Shown here: one piece after another, positions 9,365 through 18,313 of the stretch | How positions within the stretch are numbered: position 1 is the stretch's first letter | How the letters are laid out: every line of letters starts with the position of its first letter | Origin: Pseudomonas sp. MIACH | Lineage (GTDB): Bacteria > Pseudomonadota > Gammaproteobacteria > Pseudomonadales > Pseudomonadaceae | Length of the DNA: 64,000 nt | Direction of reading: 5' to 3' | Assembly (NCBI RefSeq): GCF_001269925.1 | Contig: NZ_LHVO01000022.1 | Span: 1 to 64,000 of the forward strand | Made by a program: the position numbers and the translations under genes | Notes under the pieces: model-generated | What the model was told of the DNA's origin: nothing | Databases searched by the model: none | The model's input: the letters and a program-made list of their open reading frames with translations, nothing else

Positions 9365-11305
9365 ATGCTGCCTGCTTTTCGTTTCTCGCCCCTGGCCCTG
9401 CTGGTTGCCGCCAGTCTTCATGCCCACGCGGATGAGCCCGTTGCCCTGGAACTCAATGATGTAGTGGTGACTGCATCCGGTTTTGCGCAAAACGTGGAAG
9501 ACGCGCCGGCCTCGGTCACCGTAATCGATGGCGAGCAATTGCGTCGCAAGTCCTACCGCGACCTCGGCGATGCCGTGCGGGACGTCGAAGGTGTGACGGT
9601 CAACGGCGGGGCGAATGAAACCGATATCTCCATCCGTGGCATGCCTGCCGATTACACCCTGATCATGGTCGACGGCAAGCGCCAGAGCGCGCGGGAATCG
9701 CGGGTCAACGGCAACAGTGGTTACGAGCAGAGCTTTGTACCACCGGCTGCAGCCATCGAGCGGATTGAAGTGGTGCGCGGGCCGATGTCGTCGCTGTACG
9801 GCTCGGACGCCATCGGCGGGGTGATCAACGTGATCACACGCAAGGTCTCACCGACCTGGGGCGGCTCCATCGGGTATGACTACTCGGCGCGCCAGCACAG
9901 CGACCAGGGCAATGCACGCCAGACCCAGTTCTACCTCAGTGGCCCGCTCAAGGAAGATTTCCTTGGTTTGCAGGTGTGGGGCCGCTACCTGGACCGCCAG
10001 GCCGATGACGACATCGAGCAGACCAATGGCTTCAGCAAGGCTGACCACCGCGACCTCACCGCCCGCCTGGCCTTCACCCCCACTATCGACCACGACATCC
10101 TGCTGGAAGGCGGCGCCACGCGCTTGAAGAATGGCGACGGCATGAGCGCCAACTGGGCCACCCGCGGACAGGAAAACAACCGCGATCACTGGTCGCTGTC
10201 CCATCAGGGCCGCTGGGGCTGGGCCACCTCGGACATTGCTTTGTCCCAGGAAACCTCCAGCCGTGAAGGCAAGGCGACACCGGCTCAGACTGACATCTAC
10301 GGGCGCAAACCCGAGATCAAGAACACTGTGTTTGACGCCAAGCTGGTGATGCCCACCGCCCGCAACGTCAGCACCGTGGGCGTGCAATGGAATAAAAGCG
10401 AACTGACCGACTGGAACCAGGGCCTTGGGGATCGCGTCGACTATAAATTCTCGGTGGTGCAAAAAGCGCTGTTCGCGGAAAACGAATGGTCGATGACCGA
10501 CAGCTTCGCCCTGACCACCGGCCTGCGCCTGGATGAGCACGAAGAGTACGGTGCCCACGTCAGCCCACGGGTCTACGGGGTGTGGCGTGCCACCGAACAA
10601 TGGACGTTCAAGGGCGGTATCGCCCGAGGTTTCAAGGCGCCTGAATTGCGTGCGGTGGTTGAGGATTACGCTTACCTGCGCCGCAACCGCTTCGTGATGT
10701 TCGGCAACCCCGACCTCAAGCCCGAGACCAGCACCAACTATGAAGTCTCGGCGCTGTGGAGCAACCGCGACAACCTGTCCGGCGGCGTGACGCTGTTCTA
10801 CAACGACTTCCAAGACAAGCTCTCTACTGTCACCACCGACCGACGCTGGAACGGCTACACCATCATGGAACGGGTCAACGTCGACAAGGCGATCATCCAG
10901 GGCGTCGAGCTCAACGGCCAATGGGACATCAACCCCAGCGTGCTGCTCAAGGCCAACTACACCTACACCGATTCCGAGCAGAAAAGCGGCGCCAACAAAG
11001 GCGCGCCCCTGGCCCTCACACCGGAGCAAAAAGCCAATGTGCGCACCGAGTGGACCCTCAACGACCGCACCCAGGCCTGGGCCTCGCTGAGCTACTACGG
11101 TGAGGAAACCGGCAACACCATTACCACCGACAAACCGGCACCGGGCTACACCACCGCCGACCTCGGGGGTTCCTATGACGTGAGCGATTCGCTGACCCTC
11201 AACGCCTCCCTCAACAACCTCACCGACAAGCGTCTGGACGATGAAACCTACGGCACGGTGAACTACGGCCGCACCCTGTGGATGGGCGCTACGCTCAACT
11301 TCTAA
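9365..11305 (+). CDS. TonB-dependent outer-membrane receptor, catecholate siderophore type
   Basis: This 646-residue protein starts with a signal peptide (MLPAFRFSPLALLVAASLHAHA) and a TonB box (NDVVVTASG). The plug domain spans about 35-150 with VEGVTVNGG, DISIRGM and VVRGPMSSLYGSDAIGGVINVI; the 22-strand barrel follows and ends in a terminal Phe. The nearest families I recognise are CirA/BfeA/PfeA catecholate-iron receptors. ATG 9365 is preferred over an upstream TTG because GAAGG precedes it and the signal peptide begins there. A weak Fur-like stretch (GATGATTACGATTCTC) precedes it. A convergent two-component system resembles PfeRS, which controls an enterobactin receptor. Confidence 0.88.
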   Translation: MLPAFRFSPLALLVAASLHAHADEPVALELNDVVVTASGFAQNVEDAPASVTVIDGEQLRRKSYRDLGDAVRDVEGVTVNGGANETDISIRGMPADYTLIMVDGKRQSARESRVNGNSGYEQSFVPPAAAIERIEVVRGPMSSLYGSDAIGGVINVITRKVSPTWGGSIGYDYSARQHSDQGNARQTQFYLSGPLKEDFLGLQVWGRYLDRQADDDIEQTNGFSKADHRDLTARLAFTPTIDHDILLEGGATRLKNGDGMSANWATRGQENNRDHWSLSHQGRWGWATSDIALSQETSSREGKATPAQTDIYGRKPEIKNTVFDAKLVMPTARNVSTVGVQWNKSELTDWNQGLGDRVDYKFSVVQKALFAENEWSMTDSFALTTGLRLDEHEEYGAHVSPRVYGVWRATEQWTFKGGIARGFKAPELRAVVEDYAYLRRNRFVMFGNPDLKPETSTNYEVSALWSNRDNLSGGVTLFYNDFQDKLSTVTTDRRWNGYTIMERVNVDKAIIQGVELNGQWDINPSVLLKANYTYTDSEQKSGANKGAPLALTPEQKANVRTEWTLNDRTQAWASLSYYGEETGNTITTDKPAPGYTTADLGGSYDVSDSLTLNASLNNLTDKRLDDETYGTVNYGRTLWMGATLNF

Positions 11306-12654
11306 AGCGCTGTAGGCAATCGCACCACCGCGCACAGGCCGGCCGGTGGGCGATTCTCCAAGACCAGCTCGCCGCCATGGGCCTGGATGCACGACCGTGC
11401 GATCGCCAGGCCGAGCCCCACGCCGCCGTCACTGACACCCCGTTGCACGAAGGGCTCGAAGACTTTGCTCAACCACGCTTCGGGCAAGCCTTGGCCGTGG
11501 TCGAGAATCTCGATGCGCAGCCAGCCGTTGTCCTCGCGAACCAGGTTCAGGTCGGCATCGCCGGCGTGGCGCAGGGCGTTGTCGATCAGGTTGGTCAGTG
11601 CGCGTTTGAGCGCCAGCGGCCGGCAGGTCAGCCGTAACGGTGGTGCGCCGGCCCAGGTGACGGGCTGTCGCAGGCGTTGGTAACGCTTGGCCAGGTCATC
11701 CAGCAAGTCGCTCAACGAAAGCGTGGTGGTAGCTTCCTGCACCGTGTCGTCGCGCACGAAATTCAGGGTTTCACGCACCATCGCGCTCAGTTCGGCGAGA
11801 CTTTCGAGCATGTCATCGCGGGCTGCGCCGGGCTCCAGCAATTCCACTTGCAGGCGCAGCTCGGTGATCGGCGTGTTCAGGTCGTGGCTGACTGCTGCGA
11901 GCATCCGCGTACGGCCTTCGACATGCCGGGCGAGGTTGGCCTGCATGGTGTTGAAGGCGGCGGTGAGGTCGCGGGCTTCCTGCGGGCCGATTTGCGCCAG
12001 CGGTGCGATCCATTCACCGCGGCTGACGCGCTCGGTGGCCTGGGCCAGGGTCTTGATCGGGTGCACCACGCGGGCAATGAAAAACATCACGATCAGCAGC
12101 ACCGGCAGCGTGGTCACCGGCAGGCTGTAGGCCAGGACGCGGCCCCATTCATAGGCGCCGGCGGGGTATTGCACGGCATTCAGGTAGGTACCGTCGGGCA
12201 GCGGCACGCTGCTGCGCAGGCGCAACGGCGCCCAGCCGGCGGGGCTGAACACATGGGTGCGGGCGTCGGCGCCGCTGATGCGCTCCAATTGCATGCCGAT
12301 GGTGGTGGCGTTATCCAGCTGTAATTGGTGGCGCAGCTCGTTGGCCAGGCGCTGTTCTTCCGGGCGTTGGGCAAACGGCGCGACCTCTGGTGTGGGCGCG
12401 ATCCAGAAGCGTGTGTCGCCGGTGCTCATGCCGGCCAGCAGGTGCGCGGTTTCATTGGCGGGCAGGTCGATTGCGGTGTGATGCGCAATCCCCAGGCGTT
12501 CCAGGCTGAAACTGCGCGACAGCGGGTGGATCAGGCTGCCGGTGCGTTGCAGAAACAACATCGCAATGGCGTTCGACGCCAGCAATGCCAGCAGCAACAA
12601 CAGGCTCAACTGCCGGGCCAGGGTGCGCGGCCACAGCCTGCTCAGGGCGTGCAT
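11302..12654 (-). CDS. Two-component sensor histidine kinase
   Basis: This 450-residue inner-membrane kinase has a first helix near 15-33, a periplasmic region, a second helix near 150-170, a HAMP linker, a HisKA box (AVSHDLNTPITELRL, with the phosphorylated His) and a HATPase domain with a DNALRHAG N-box and GLGLAIAR. Its start overlaps the response-regulator stop by 13 bp, so they are co-transcribed. Its TAG stop overlaps the stop of the convergent TonB receptor, so no terminator separates them. By context it probably senses the ferric-siderophore or the periplasmic iron state. Confidence 0.9.
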   Translation of the reverse strand: MHALSRLWPRTLARQLSLLLLLALLASNAIAMLFLQRTGSLIHPLSRSFSLERLGIAHHTAIDLPANETAHLLAGMSTGDTRFWIAPTPEVAPFAQRPEEQRLANELRHQLQLDNATTIGMQLERISGADARTHVFSPAGWAPLRLRSSVPLPDGTYLNAVQYPAGAYEWGRVLAYSLPVTTLPVLLIVMFFIARVVHPIKTLAQATERVSRGEWIAPLAQIGPQEARDLTAAFNTMQANLARHVEGRTRMLAAVSHDLNTPITELRLQVELLEPGAARDDMLESLAELSAMVRETLNFVRDDTVQEATTTLSLSDLLDDLAKRYQRLRQPVTWAGAPPLRLTCRPLALKRALTNLIDNALRHAGDADLNLVREDNGWLRIEILDHGQGLPEAWLSKVFEPFVQRGVSDGGVGLGLAIARSCIQAHGGELVLENRPPAGLCAVVRLPTAL

Positions 12655-13385
12655 TCGCTGACCTCGGCCGCCAATAGATAGCCGCCACCCCAGATGGTGC
12701 GCAGCAGTTCCGGTGCTTCATCGCCCTGGGCCAGCTTGCGGCGCAGGCGGCTGACTTGCCGGTCGATGGCGCGGTCGCTGACATCGCTGTCGGCGGCGGC
12801 GGTGAGGTCGATCAGGCGTTCGCGGGGCAGTAGGGTATTGGGATGGGTGAGAAACACCTGCAGCAACCGGCTTTCAGCGGTGCTGAGTTGGATGTCGGGG
12901 TGGGCATCGCGGCGTAAGGTGGCGCTGGTCACGCTGAAGTGCCAGCCGCAGAACTGATAGGCCCTTGCGCCAGTGCTGGGCGCGGTGGGGCCGGTGGCGC
13001 GGCCCTGACGGCGCAGTACGCTGTTGATACGCGCCACCAGCTCCCGGGGCTCGAAGGGCTTGGTGACGTAGTCGTCGGCACCCAGGTCCAGGCCACGCAC
13101 ACGATCGGCGGCGGTGTCGCGGGCGGTCAGAAGGATCACCGGCGTGTTGCTGCGCCGATGCAACTGGTTGCACAACTCAAAGCCATCGCCATCGGGCAAC
13201 AGCACGTCGAGCACCACCACATCGAACGCCTGGGTCTTGAGCAATTGCCACATGCCGGCCGCGTCTTCAGCGGTGCGCACATCAAAGGTGTGGCGCCGCA
13301 GATACGTGGCCAGGGGTTCGCGAATCTTGCGGTGGTCATCCACCACCAGCACGCGCGGTGCGGCAGGCGCAGGGGCAAACGGCAT
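12642..13385 (-). CDS. OmpR-family response regulator
   Basis: The 247-residue product has a receiver domain (VLVVDDHRKI acidic pocket, VVVLDVLLPDGDG with the phospho-Asp, conserved Thr in LLTAR, and YVTKPFEPREL with Lys) followed by a winged-helix DNA-binding domain ending IRTIWGGGYLL. ATG 13385 is chosen because GAGGG precedes it and the receiver starts immediately. A longer frame exists upstream but overlaps pirin and the promoter. A Fur-like sequence lies about 50 bases upstream. It is likely the activator of the neighbouring receptor, as PfeR is for pfeA. Confidence 0.9.
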   Translation of the reverse strand: MPFAPAPAAPRVLVVDDHRKIREPLATYLRRHTFDVRTAEDAAGMWQLLKTQAFDVVVLDVLLPDGDGFELCNQLHRRSNTPVILLTARDTAADRVRGLDLGADDYVTKPFEPRELVARINSVLRRQGRATGPTAPSTGARAYQFCGWHFSVTSATLRRDAHPDIQLSTAESRLLQVFLTHPNTLLPRERLIDLTAAADSDVSDRAIDRQVSRLRRKLAQGDEAPELLRTIWGGGYLLAAEVSECTP

Positions 13386-13431
13386 TGCGGCCCTCGGAGG
13401 GTTGAGCGGGAGAGGGCGGATATTACTACGA

Positions 13432-13446
13432 GTCATTATCATTAAC
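13432..13446. promoter_or_regulatory. Fur-box-like sequence upstream of the response regulator
   Basis: Read on the minus strand this stretch contains TTAATGATAATGACT, a run of NAT-type triplets matching the core of the Fur consensus GATAATGATAATCATTATC. It sits between the regulator operon and the divergent pirin gene. Iron repression of the two-component system would fit its siderophore-receptor context. The match was made by eye. Confidence 0.5.
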
Positions 13447-13565
13447 GCTGTTTTTGTGCGAATGTTGCGGTCCATCGTTCTGTCAGTAGGACGATCAAGG
13501 TTGCTTTTAGCCTCTAGCGCCGAATTGATACGAGTTTTAAGGTGTATGCACTTTGGAGGACTACC

Positions 13566-14432
13566 ATGAAAAAACTCATCGGCATCTACACCAGCCCTCG
13601 CGCCCATTGGGTCGGCGACGGTTTCCCTGTGCGCACGCTGTTTTCCTACGACTCGATGGGCAAGCACATCAGCCCATTCCTGCTCCTGGACCACGCCGGC
13701 CCGGCCGATTTCACCCCGACAGACCAGCGTCGCGGCGTCGGCCAGCACCCCCATCGCGGCTTTGAAACCGTGACCATCGTCTACGACGGCGAAGTCGAAC
13801 ACCGCGATTCCACCGGCGCTGGCGGCAAAATCGGCCCGGGCGATGTGCAATGGATGACCGCCGCCAAGGGCATCCTCCACGAGGAATTTCACTCCGCAGC
13901 GTTCGCCCGCAGCGGCGGCGTGATGGAGATGGTGCAACTGTGGGTCAACCTGCCCGCCAAGGACAAAATGGCCGACGCGGGTTACCAGACCCTCGTCGAC
14001 GGCGATATCCCCGTGCTGCCCTTGGCCAACGACGCCGGCCACCTGCGCCTGATCGCCGGTGAGTTCGCCGGCACCCAGGGCCCGGCGCGCTCCTTCACGC
14101 CGATCGACGTGTGGGACCTGCGCCTCAACGCCGGCAAGCCCGTCACCCTGGACCTGCACGCCGGGCGCAACACCGCCCTGGTGATCCTGCGCGGCACGGT
14201 GCTGGTCAATGGCGAAGAAGTCGCACGCCAAGGTCAACTGGCGTTGTTCGAACGTGAGGGCCGTCAACTCACCCTGGAGTCCAACGACGACGCCAAGGTG
14301 TTGCTGCTCAGCGGCGAGCCGATTGACGAGCCTATCGTTGGGCATGGACCGTTTGTGATGAATACCGAGCAGGAGATTCACCAGGCGTTCGCGGATTTCC
14401 AATCGGGTCGTTTCGGACAGATGCAGGATTAA
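13566..14432 (+). CDS. Pirin-family cupin protein
   Basis: The 288-residue product carries the bicupin pirin pattern: DHAGPADF, then GQHPHRGFETVTIVYDGEVEHRDS with the metal-binding His residues, and MTAAKGILHEEF. Some bacterial pirins are quercetin 2,3-dioxygenases and others affect redox enzymes; the sequence does not separate these. The ATG is preceded by a strong GGAGGA. It is monocistronic and is followed by a hairpin. Confidence 0.88.
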   Translation: MKKLIGIYTSPRAHWVGDGFPVRTLFSYDSMGKHISPFLLLDHAGPADFTPTDQRRGVGQHPHRGFETVTIVYDGEVEHRDSTGAGGKIGPGDVQWMTAAKGILHEEFHSAAFARSGGVMEMVQLWVNLPAKDKMADAGYQTLVDGDIPVLPLANDAGHLRLIAGEFAGTQGPARSFTPIDVWDLRLNAGKPVTLDLHAGRNTALVILRGTVLVNGEEVARQGQLALFEREGRQLTLESNDDAKVLLLSGEPIDEPIVGHGPFVMNTEQEIHQAFADFQSGRFGQMQD

Positions 14433-14449
14433 GGTCGGCCACAAGGCCA

Positions 14450-14479
14450 ATGTGGGAGGGGGCAAGCCTTCTCCCACAT
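14450..14479. repeat. REP-type hairpin with a following T-rich stretch
   Basis: ATGTGGGAG pairs with CTCCCACAT around the loop GGGGCAAGCCTT. The T-rich TCTGTTTTT that follows on the plus strand lets it serve as the pirin terminator. It belongs to the same TGTGGGAGGGGGCAAGC family as the hairpin at 32549-32582. Confidence 0.7.
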
Positions 14480-14547
14480 CTGTTTTTGCTATACCCCGGA
14501 ACGGCATTTCATGCGATCTTCCCGTCATTCGCCCTGGAGTCGCCTGG

Positions 14548-15993
14548 ATGCCCTCATTTATCGCTGATCACCCGATGCTGTGCGCCGTGGCGCTGATCTT
14601 TATCGACATCGCCGTGTGGCGCCTGATCTCTGCCGACCTGGCCAATTGGAAGCTGGCTGCGCGACTGGCGATTTTTGCCGTGTTCAGTGCCGTGCTGTTC
14701 AACGACGGCATGAACCCCATGCAACTCGCGCCCTACACCGACAACACCGCCTTGCACCTGGCCGCCACGGCCCTGCAGATCGGCTGGTGGCTGTTTGCGG
14801 CGCGTACGCTGACGGTGTTGCTGGGCGCGGTGATGATGCAGCGGGTGGGTCACACCGGGCGATTGTTGCAGGACCTGATGGGCGCGGTGATTTTCCTCAT
14901 CGCGATCATCGCCGCCATGGCCTACGTGCTCGACCTGCCGGTCAAGGGCGTGCTGGCCACCTCCGGTGCGGTTGCGATCATCGTCGGCCTGGCGTTGCAA
15001 AGTACCCTGAGCGATGTGTTTTCCGGGATCGTGCTCAACACCACCAAGCCTTATCAGATCGATGACTGGATCTCCATCGACGGCACCGAAGGGCGGGTCA
15101 TCGACATCGACTGGCGCGCCACGCGCCTGCAAACCTCCCAAGGCAGCATGGCGGTGATCCCCAACTCCCTGGCGGCCAAGGCCAAGATCATCAACTTCTC
15201 GCGTCCGGCGGATATGTTCGGCCTGGCGGTCAGCCTGCAGGTCAGCCCCCATGCACGTCCGCAAACCGTGATCGAAGCATTGGAACGTGCGATGCAGGGT
15301 TGCCGGCCACTGTTGGCCAAGCCTGCGCCGAGCGTGGCGTTCAAGACCTCCGCCAGTGGCGGCGTGGAATATGAAATCAGCGGCTTCGTGCCGGCCATGG
15401 CCCTCAAACGCGAGGTGCGCAACCAGCTCTATGACCTTGCGTTCCGGCACTTGCAAGCGGCGGGCGTGGGCGTGTTGTCGGCGACCGAGAGCAGCGCGCC
15501 ACCGGCCATGTCCGCCGCGCGGGCGTTGCTGGAGCGTTCGTCGATTTTCTCCACCCTGCGCCAGGAAGAGAAAGACACCTTCAGCCAGAACATGACCCTG
15601 CACACCTACCGCGCCGGCGAGATGATCCTGCCGGCGGGGGAGGTCAGCGATCATTTGTTTATCGTCGAGTCCGGCGTGGTCTCGGTGATGTTGACCAAGG
15701 GCGGCCATGTATTCGAAGCCGGGCGCATGGGGCCGGGAGAGGTGATTGGCGAGGCGGGCATCCTGTCGGATGAGGCGACGCTCGCGGACTTTTCCGCCAA
15801 GACCTTTTGCACGCTGTACCGCATCGAGAATGAATACTTGAAACCGTGCCTGGACGCGCGTCACGACATTGGCGAGGCGATGAAGGCGCTGTTGGATTTC
15901 CGTCTGCACGCCGCCCAGGTCCTGACCCAGGAGGCGCCAGCAGCGCCAGTGAAGAAGGGCTTCCTGCAGTGGCTTCGCCAACGCGGGCTCTGA
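14548..15993 (+). CDS. MscS-like mechanosensitive channel with C-terminal cyclic-nucleotide-binding domain
   Basis: The 481-residue protein has about five N-terminal membrane segments, the MscS pore and beta region (ATSGAVAIIVGLALQST, DDWISIDGTEGRVIDIDWRAT, VIPNSLAAKAKIINFSRP), a mixed C-terminal vestibule, then a CAP-type domain from about residue 335 (FSTLRQEEKDTF, VVSVMLTKGG, GPGEVIGEAGIL). This is the bacterial cyclic-nucleotide-gated MscS architecture. ATG 14548 is preferred because GGAG lies eight bases upstream and the first membrane helix starts soon after; a longer frame runs through the REP hairpin. The gating ligand is unknown. Confidence 0.87.
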   Translation: MPSFIADHPMLCAVALIFIDIAVWRLISADLANWKLAARLAIFAVFSAVLFNDGMNPMQLAPYTDNTALHLAATALQIGWWLFAARTLTVLLGAVMMQRVGHTGRLLQDLMGAVIFLIAIIAAMAYVLDLPVKGVLATSGAVAIIVGLALQSTLSDVFSGIVLNTTKPYQIDDWISIDGTEGRVIDIDWRATRLQTSQGSMAVIPNSLAAKAKIINFSRPADMFGLAVSLQVSPHARPQTVIEALERAMQGCRPLLAKPAPSVAFKTSASGGVEYEISGFVPAMALKREVRNQLYDLAFRHLQAAGVGVLSATESSAPPAMSAARALLERSSIFSTLRQEEKDTFSQNMTLHTYRAGEMILPAGEVSDHLFIVESGVVSVMLTKGGHVFEAGRMGPGEVIGEAGILSDEATLADFSAKTFCTLYRIENEYLKPCLDARHDIGEAMKALLDFRLHAAQVLTQEAPAAPVKKGFLQWLRQRGL

Positions 15994-16056
15994 GTGCTGG
16001 AATCCCGCGTTAAACACGACGTTGAAAAGATCATGGTGTCCCGGCGCGATATTAAA

Positions 16057-16075
16057 TAGAATGAATCTCATTTGA
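16057..16075. promoter_or_regulatory. Fur-box-like sequence upstream of the sigma factor
   Basis: The 19 bases match the Fur consensus at 11 of 19 positions by eye, including AATGA and TCATT on either side of the centre. It lies about 30 bases upstream of the FecI-like gene, where Fur control is usual for this sigma class. Confidence 0.5.
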
Positions 16076-16104
16076 GACTCAATCGCGCCGTGCAGGTTGT
16101 TGCC

Positions 16105-16623
16105 ATGAATGATGCTGTAGTCCCCACGCACGCCCCCGAACTGACGCTGTCGAGCATGTACCGTGACCACCGCAGTTGGCTGGAAAGCTGGCTGCGCCGG
16201 CGCCTGGGCAATGCCTGGGATGCGGCCGACCTGAGCCAGGACACGTTTCTGCGGGTACTCGCCAGTGCCCAGCCGATTGCGCAGATGCAGGAACCCCGGG
16301 CGTACCTGGTGACGGTGGGCAAGCGCCTGCTGGTGAATTTTCATCAGCGTCGCAGCCTGGAGCAGGCGTATCTGAAGGCCCTGGCCACTTTGCCCGAGGC
16401 CTGTGTGCCGTCGCCCGAACAGCGCTGGCTGGTGCTGGAAACCCTGCAAGCCCTGGATGAATTGCTCGATGGCTTGCCGGTGCTGGTACGCCGCGCGTTT
16501 CTGTGGAGCCAATTGGAAGGCCTGGGCTATCGCGAGATTGCCGAGCGCCTGGAGGTGTCCGAACGGACGGTGAAGCGCTACATGGCCCAGGCCTACGAGC
16601 ATTGCCTGCTGGTGGAGCTGTGA
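16105..16623 (+). CDS. ECF sigma factor, FecI-like
   Basis: The 172-residue protein has sigma region 2 (YRDHRSWLESWLRRRLGNAWDAADLSQDTFLRVL) and region 4 (LEGLGYREIAERLEVSERTVKRYMAQAYEHCL). This is the iron-starvation sigma group that directs transcription of a TonB receptor gene after signalling through a FecR protein. ATG 16105 gives the usual family length; its ribosome site is weak. Its stop overlaps the next start (GTGA). The Fur-like box upstream suggests iron repression. Confidence 0.9.
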   Translation: MNDAVVPTHAPELTLSSMYRDHRSWLESWLRRRLGNAWDAADLSQDTFLRVLASAQPIAQMQEPRAYLVTVGKRLLVNFHQRRSLEQAYLKALATLPEACVPSPEQRWLVLETLQALDELLDGLPVLVRRAFLWSQLEGLGYREIAERLEVSERTVKRYMAQAYEHCLLVEL

Positions 16624-17537
16624 GTCGCGACGTTGCGCGCGCCGCCGCCCAGTGGCTGGCGCTGCTCGAATCCGGCGCGGCCACCGAACGCGATCACGCC
16701 GCGTTGCAGCACTGGCGCGACAGCCATCCCCAGCATGAACAGACCTGGCAAAGAGCCCAAACCCTGCGCCAGCGTTTCAGCGACTTGCCCCAGGCGCTCG
16801 CAATGGCCAGTCTCGACCGCCCGCAACCGGGGCGGCGTGCCGTGCTCAAGCGTGCGTTGGGCTTGGCAGCGCTGGTGCCGACGGCCTGGCTGATCAGCCG
16901 CCAGTTGCCCATCGAGGCTTGGCGTGCCGACCTGAACACCGCCACTGGCGAACGCAAGCGCCTGCCCCTGGGCGACGGCGCCAGCCTGCAACTCAATACG
17001 GCCACGGCCGTGGATGTGGACCTGGCGCAGCGGCGCATCACCCTGGTCGACGGGGAGCTGGCGCTGAATGTACCGGGCTCGACGGCGATGAGCGTGCACA
17101 CCCGCTACGGTGAGCTGAGGGTCAGCCAGGCTGAGTTGTGCGTACGCCAATTGACGTCCGGGTGTCTGGTCTCGGTGCTCAGGGGGGCGGTGCAGGTGCG
17201 TGATTTGAGTGGAAGACTGACGACGTTGCAGGGGGGCCAGCGAGCACCGTTGCAAACCGCCGGGCTTGGCGCCTGGGTGCCGTTCGATGTGCTGCAACTG
17301 GGCTGGCGCGATGGCGTGCTGACCGCGCAGAACCAAGCGTTGGGTGACTTTTTGCGCGAGCTGGAACGTTATCGGCCCGGTGTGTTGCGCTGGGATCCAA
17401 GCCTGGAAGCGCTGCGGGTGACCGGCAGTTTCCGCCTGGATGACACCGACCGTATCCTCAACCTGCTGGCCTCGACCCTGGGGTTGGAAGTGCAATCTCG
17501 AACGCGTTATTGGGTGAGCTTGCGCAAGGCGGCTTGA
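16620..17537 (+). CDS. FecR-like anti-sigma/sigma regulator
   Basis: The 305-residue protein starts at a GTG overlapping the sigma stop by 4 bp. Residues 1-50 are the cytoplasmic sigma-binding helix region (AQWLALLESG, ALQHWRDSHPQHEQTWQRA). One membrane helix lies at about 80-95 (LGLAALVPTAWLI), then comes the periplasmic FecR domain (TATGERKRLPLGDGASLQLNTA) and a C-terminal receptor-contact part. It normally relays the signal from a FecA-type receptor with an N-terminal signalling domain. No such receptor follows here; the next gene is on the other strand. Confidence 0.88.
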   Translation: MSRDVARAAAQWLALLESGAATERDHAALQHWRDSHPQHEQTWQRAQTLRQRFSDLPQALAMASLDRPQPGRRAVLKRALGLAALVPTAWLISRQLPIEAWRADLNTATGERKRLPLGDGASLQLNTATAVDVDLAQRRITLVDGELALNVPGSTAMSVHTRYGELRVSQAELCVRQLTSGCLVSVLRGAVQVRDLSGRLTTLQGGQRAPLQTAGLGAWVPFDVLQLGWRDGVLTAQNQALGDFLRELERYRPGVLRWDPSLEALRVTGSFRLDDTDRILNLLASTLGLEVQSRTRYWVSLRKAA

Positions 17538-17596
17538 TGCGGTTTTGTGGCCAGCCTGCTTGTTGCGGTGAGCAGGCTGGCTGTGGTGAGTAGTCC

Positions 17597-18313
17597 TCAG
17601 ATCACGTGGGCACGCTGCAACTCGGTCAAGGCCAGCGCCTTGAGCCGGGCCAGCAACGGATCACGTCGGTCTCTCGGGTGGGGCAGGTCGACCGCCAGTT
17701 CCTGGCGAATACTGCTGGGCCGGTTGTCCATCACCAGCACCCGATCACTCAGGTACAGTGCCTCGTCCACATCATGGGTCACCAGCAACAGGGCGATGGC
17801 GTGGTGCGCGGCCAGTTGCAGCAGCAAGTCCTGGAGCTTCACGCGGGTGAAGGCATCCACCGCACTGAACGGTTCATCCAGCAACAGCACCTGCGGGCGT
17901 GAATACAGGCCGCGTGCGATCGCCACCCGCTGTGCCATGCCGCCGGACAACGCCTTGGGCAGCGCCTGGGCGAAGCCCTTGAGGCCGACTTCCTCGATCA
18001 ATTGCGCAACCCAGGCCTTGTCGTAGTGGTGGTCATCGCTGAAACCGATGTTCTGCTCGACCGTGAGCCAGGGCATCAGCCGAGGCTCCTGGAACACAAA
18101 CGCCACTTGGCCGTCGGGGCTTTGCAGCTCGCCCTGAAAGTCGGTTTCCAGCCCGGCGACAATCCGCAGCAAGGTACTTTTGCCGCAGCCGCTGGGGCCC
18201 AGCAGGCTGACGGCTTCGCGAGGCTGCAAGGCCAGGCGCACGTCTTTCAACACGGTGGTGCTGGCGAAGCTTTTACGCTCCACCCGAATGTCCAATAACG
18301 GCTGGGTACTCAT
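17597..18313 (-). CDS. ABC transporter ATPase, sulfonate/nitrate type (SsuB/AtsC-like)
   Basis: The 238-residue protein has Walker A (LLGPSGCGKST), Q-loop FVFQEPRLMPWLTV, signature LSGGMAQRV, Walker B VLLLDEPF and the switch LLVTHDVDEAL. The FQEPRLMPW loop is typical of the SsuB/TauB group. ATG 18313 overlaps the permease stop by 4 bp; longer upstream reading is inside the permease. It powers uptake of an organosulfur anion. It is the last gene of a three-gene operon. Confidence 0.9.
   Translation of the reverse strand: MSTQPLLDIRVERKSFASTTVLKDVRLALQPREAVSLLGPSGCGKSTLLRIVAGLETDFQGELQSPDGQVAFVFQEPRLMPWLTVEQNIGFSDDHHYDKAWVAQLIEEVGLKGFAQALPKALSGGMAQRVAIARGLYSRPQVLLLDEPFSAVDAFTRVKLQDLLLQLAAHHAIALLLVTHDVDEALYLSDRVLVMDNRPSSIRQELAVDLPHPRDRRDPLLARLKALALTELQRAHVI

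Noticed and set aside
12642..14528. The response-regulator frame extended to 628 residues
   Set aside because: The extra N-terminus runs antisense through pirin, and the receiver domain, ribosome site and Fur-like promoter all point to a start at 13385.
14554..16602. A 682-codon open frame on the minus strand opposite the MscS-like and sigma genes
   Set aside because: It is a high-GC antisense shadow. It is rich in His, Gln, Arg and Gly with no motif, and the plus-strand genes have clear families.
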